Assembly: GCF_003308995.1 (NCBI RefSeq)
Contig: NZ_QFFJ01000002.1
Location: 2,418,001 to 2,482,000 of the forward strand
Direction of reading: 5' to 3'
DNA length: 64,000 nucleotides
From: Chitinophaga flava
GTDB taxonomy: Bacteria > Bacteroidota > Bacteroidia > Chitinophagales > Chitinophagaceae
Shown here: positions 63,003 through 64,000 of the stretch, piece after piece
Layout of the letters: each line of letters opens with the position of its first letter
Numbering within the stretch: position 1 is the stretch's first letter
Position numbers and translations under genes: made by a program
Notes under the pieces: generated by a model
Database searches by the model: none
What the model saw: the letters and a program-made list of their open reading frames with translations, nothing else
What the model was told of the DNA's origin: nothing

Positions 63003-63034
63003 TATCAGAATGATAAAACCATGTCAAAATGAGA
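63003..63034 (-). promoter_or_regulatory. Enhancer sites upstream of the porin promoter
   Basis: On the minus strand TATCATTCTGATA (63003-63015, perfect inverted arms) and TCTCATTTTGACA (63022-63034, two mismatches to the consensus TAYCATTYTGRTA) start 19 bp apart. A further half-site ACCATTTT overlaps 63035-63042. They end 103 bp upstream of the -24 box, in the range normal for NtrC-type enhancers. Confidence 0.55.
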
Positions 63035-63073
63035 AAATGGTGAAATATCAGGATTGTGCTGCCCAAGTAAAAA

Positions 63074-63619
63074 TTACTTAACAGGTTCGAGGTAAAGTTG
63101 TTGTACTCCGGACTTAAACAGTTTACTGTGGCTGGTCTTCAGTAGAATACGCTGTTCGATGCCGGTGAACAGCGGGTTGCCGGCGCCCAGGATGATAGGG
63201 ATCACGCCCAGTTGTATTTCATCTATAAGCCCGGCATTCAGCATGGAAGAGGCAAGGCTGGCACCCCCGAACAGCCATATGTTCCGGCCAGGCTGTGCTT
63301 TGAGGGAAGTCATTGCTGTGATCATGTTTTCCCTGACCAGGTGAATACTGTTGTTGACCGAAGTCAATGTCCGGGAAAAGACAATCAGCTGCTTACTGAA
63401 GATGGTGTCCCATAATTCTTTGTCCATTTTGGAAGTTGAGGGTGGCCCGTTTTTGAGGTATTTATCGTAACATTTTCTGCCGAAGAGGATGGTATCTGTT
63501 TCATCCAGAAAGACATTGAACTGCATGTCCTCATCCATTATGCACCAGTCTGTTTCTCCGTTGGGGCCTTCCATATAGCCATCTATACTGATGGCTGCGC
63601 TGAAGATTATTTTTCTCAT
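63074..63619 (-). CDS. Dihydrofolate-reductase-fold protein (RibD C-terminal type)
   Basis: 181 residues from the ATG at 63619. The sequence MRKIIFSAAISIDGYMEGPN opens the fold; TDTILFGRKCYDKY gives the nucleotide-binding helix start, NIWLFGGASLASSMLNAGLI is the glycine-rich NADPH-binding segment, and IDEIQLGVIPIILGAGNPLF is the RibD_C signature. Stand-alone members of this family are probable NADPH-dependent reductases with unknown substrate. A longer frame upstream lacks conserved sequence. It is divergent from the phosphotransferase gene at 63759 and lies downstream of the porin enhancer region. Confidence 0.85.
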   Translation of the reverse strand: MRKIIFSAAISIDGYMEGPNGETDWCIMDEDMQFNVFLDETDTILFGRKCYDKYLKNGPPSTSKMDKELWDTIFSKQLIVFSRTLTSVNNSIHLVRENMITAMTSLKAQPGRNIWLFGGASLASSMLNAGLIDEIQLGVIPIILGAGNPLFTGIEQRILLKTSHSKLFKSGVQQLYLEPVK

Positions 63620-63758
63620 ACTTTCAGGGTTTTGAGTGCAGGGTAAATGTAAACAAAAGGCGCTATTAACCATTGGATACTCCATATGTGAAAATGTATT
63701 TATGTTTAAGAGAGAACCAGATGGCTATTTTTATGTTATATGATAATCCGGAAACAAG

Positions 63759-64000
63759 ATGAGAAAACCAATTGTTGACATACAGGAAATGATCACGGCC
63801 ATCGCTACACTGGGTGGGGAAATAACCCATATAGAACCAGTGCAGGATGGGGAAGAGTCCTTTGCATTCAGGGTGATCATCTCCGGAAAAAAATATGTGC
63901 TGAGGGCTAATCACCATATTCACGGTTTTGAGAAAGATGATTTTGTATGCCGTCGGTTTGCCGGTCCGGCCTTGCCTATACCGGAGATAGAGGCGATAGG
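63759..64000 (+). CDS. Aminoglycoside-phosphotransferase-family protein, N-terminal part
   Basis: 80 codons are visible before the window ends (MRKPIVDIQEMITAIATLGG...). The segment EPVQDGEESFAFRVIISGKK leading to YVLRANHHIHGFEKDDFVCR and ALPIPEIEAIG matches the N-lobe of APH kinases, closest in pattern to the hygromycin-B-type branch (GEESRAF ... YVLRVN ... GFxKDxxxxxxFA ... LPIPEV). The lysine candidate for ATP binding is in ISGKKYVLR. The catalytic loop (HGD) lies beyond the edge, so activity cannot be judged. It could inactivate an aminoglycoside-like antibiotic or phosphorylate a small metabolite. Confidence 0.75.
   Translation, partial: MRKPIVDIQEMITAIATLGGEITHIEPVQDGEESFAFRVIISGKKYVLRANHHIHGFEKDDFVCRRFAGPALPIPEIEAI

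Overview
The window looks like chromosomal DNA of a gliding Bacteroidota bacterium, most probably Chitinophagaceae (Chitinophaga-like). The evidence is two very large surface proteins with the gliding-motility / type IX secretion (T9SS type B) C-terminal domain, each followed by a PorP/SprF gene; LytS/LytTR and AraC regulators; a carboxypeptidase-regulatory TonB receptor; Bacteroidota-type promoters (TTG, about 20 nt, TAnnTTTG); and a bacterial class I terpene synthase. I saw no tRNA, rRNA, insertion sequence, integrase or CRISPR array. The genus is an inference, not a measurement.

Left part (1-11.6 kb, minus strand). A truncated AAA ATPase and a small thioredoxin-like protein come first. A tight six-gene run follows: three tail-collar (microcystin-dependent-protein type) paralogues, a ligand-binding-fold protein without a signal peptide, a 2268-residue MBG/Ig repeat protein with a T9SS type B end, and a PorP/SprF protein. 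11.7-16.2 kb holds a Tat-exported metallophosphatase with an altered active site, a LytS/LytTR two-component pair, a secreted hypothetical protein and a terpene synthase whose leader can fold over its start codon.

Middle (16.3-47 kb). An iron/siderophore uptake set (TonB receptor, PepSY membrane protein, secreted esterase) lies opposite a PchR-like AraC regulator. Next is a four-gene efflux operon with one TolC, one adaptor and two tandem RND pumps. A 4478-residue SprB-like adhesin follows, with three lectin-like units, about 22 DUF11 repeats (seven of exactly 390 bp) and a T9SS type B end, together with its PorP/SprF partner.

Right part (47-64 kb). A DUF72 protein, a small conserved hypothetical, a Bcr/CflA MFS exporter, an orphan ExbD and an AraC regulator lead to an unusual operon of one 65-residue Sm-like protein and three HEAT-repeat proteins (544, 721 and about 927 residues). 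Divergent from it are a histidine kinase that ends after its dimerisation/phosphoacceptor domain, with no ATPase domain, and a sigma-54 NtrC-type response regulator. A beta-barrel porin converges on them. The kinase/regulator promoter and the porin promoter carry the same pair of palindromes (TAYCATTYTGRTA, 19-20 bp apart), about 90-135 bp upstream of sigma-54-like -24/-12 boxes. This points to a small, previously unlabelled regulon. A RibD-type reductase and the start of an aminoglycoside-phosphotransferase-like gene close the window.
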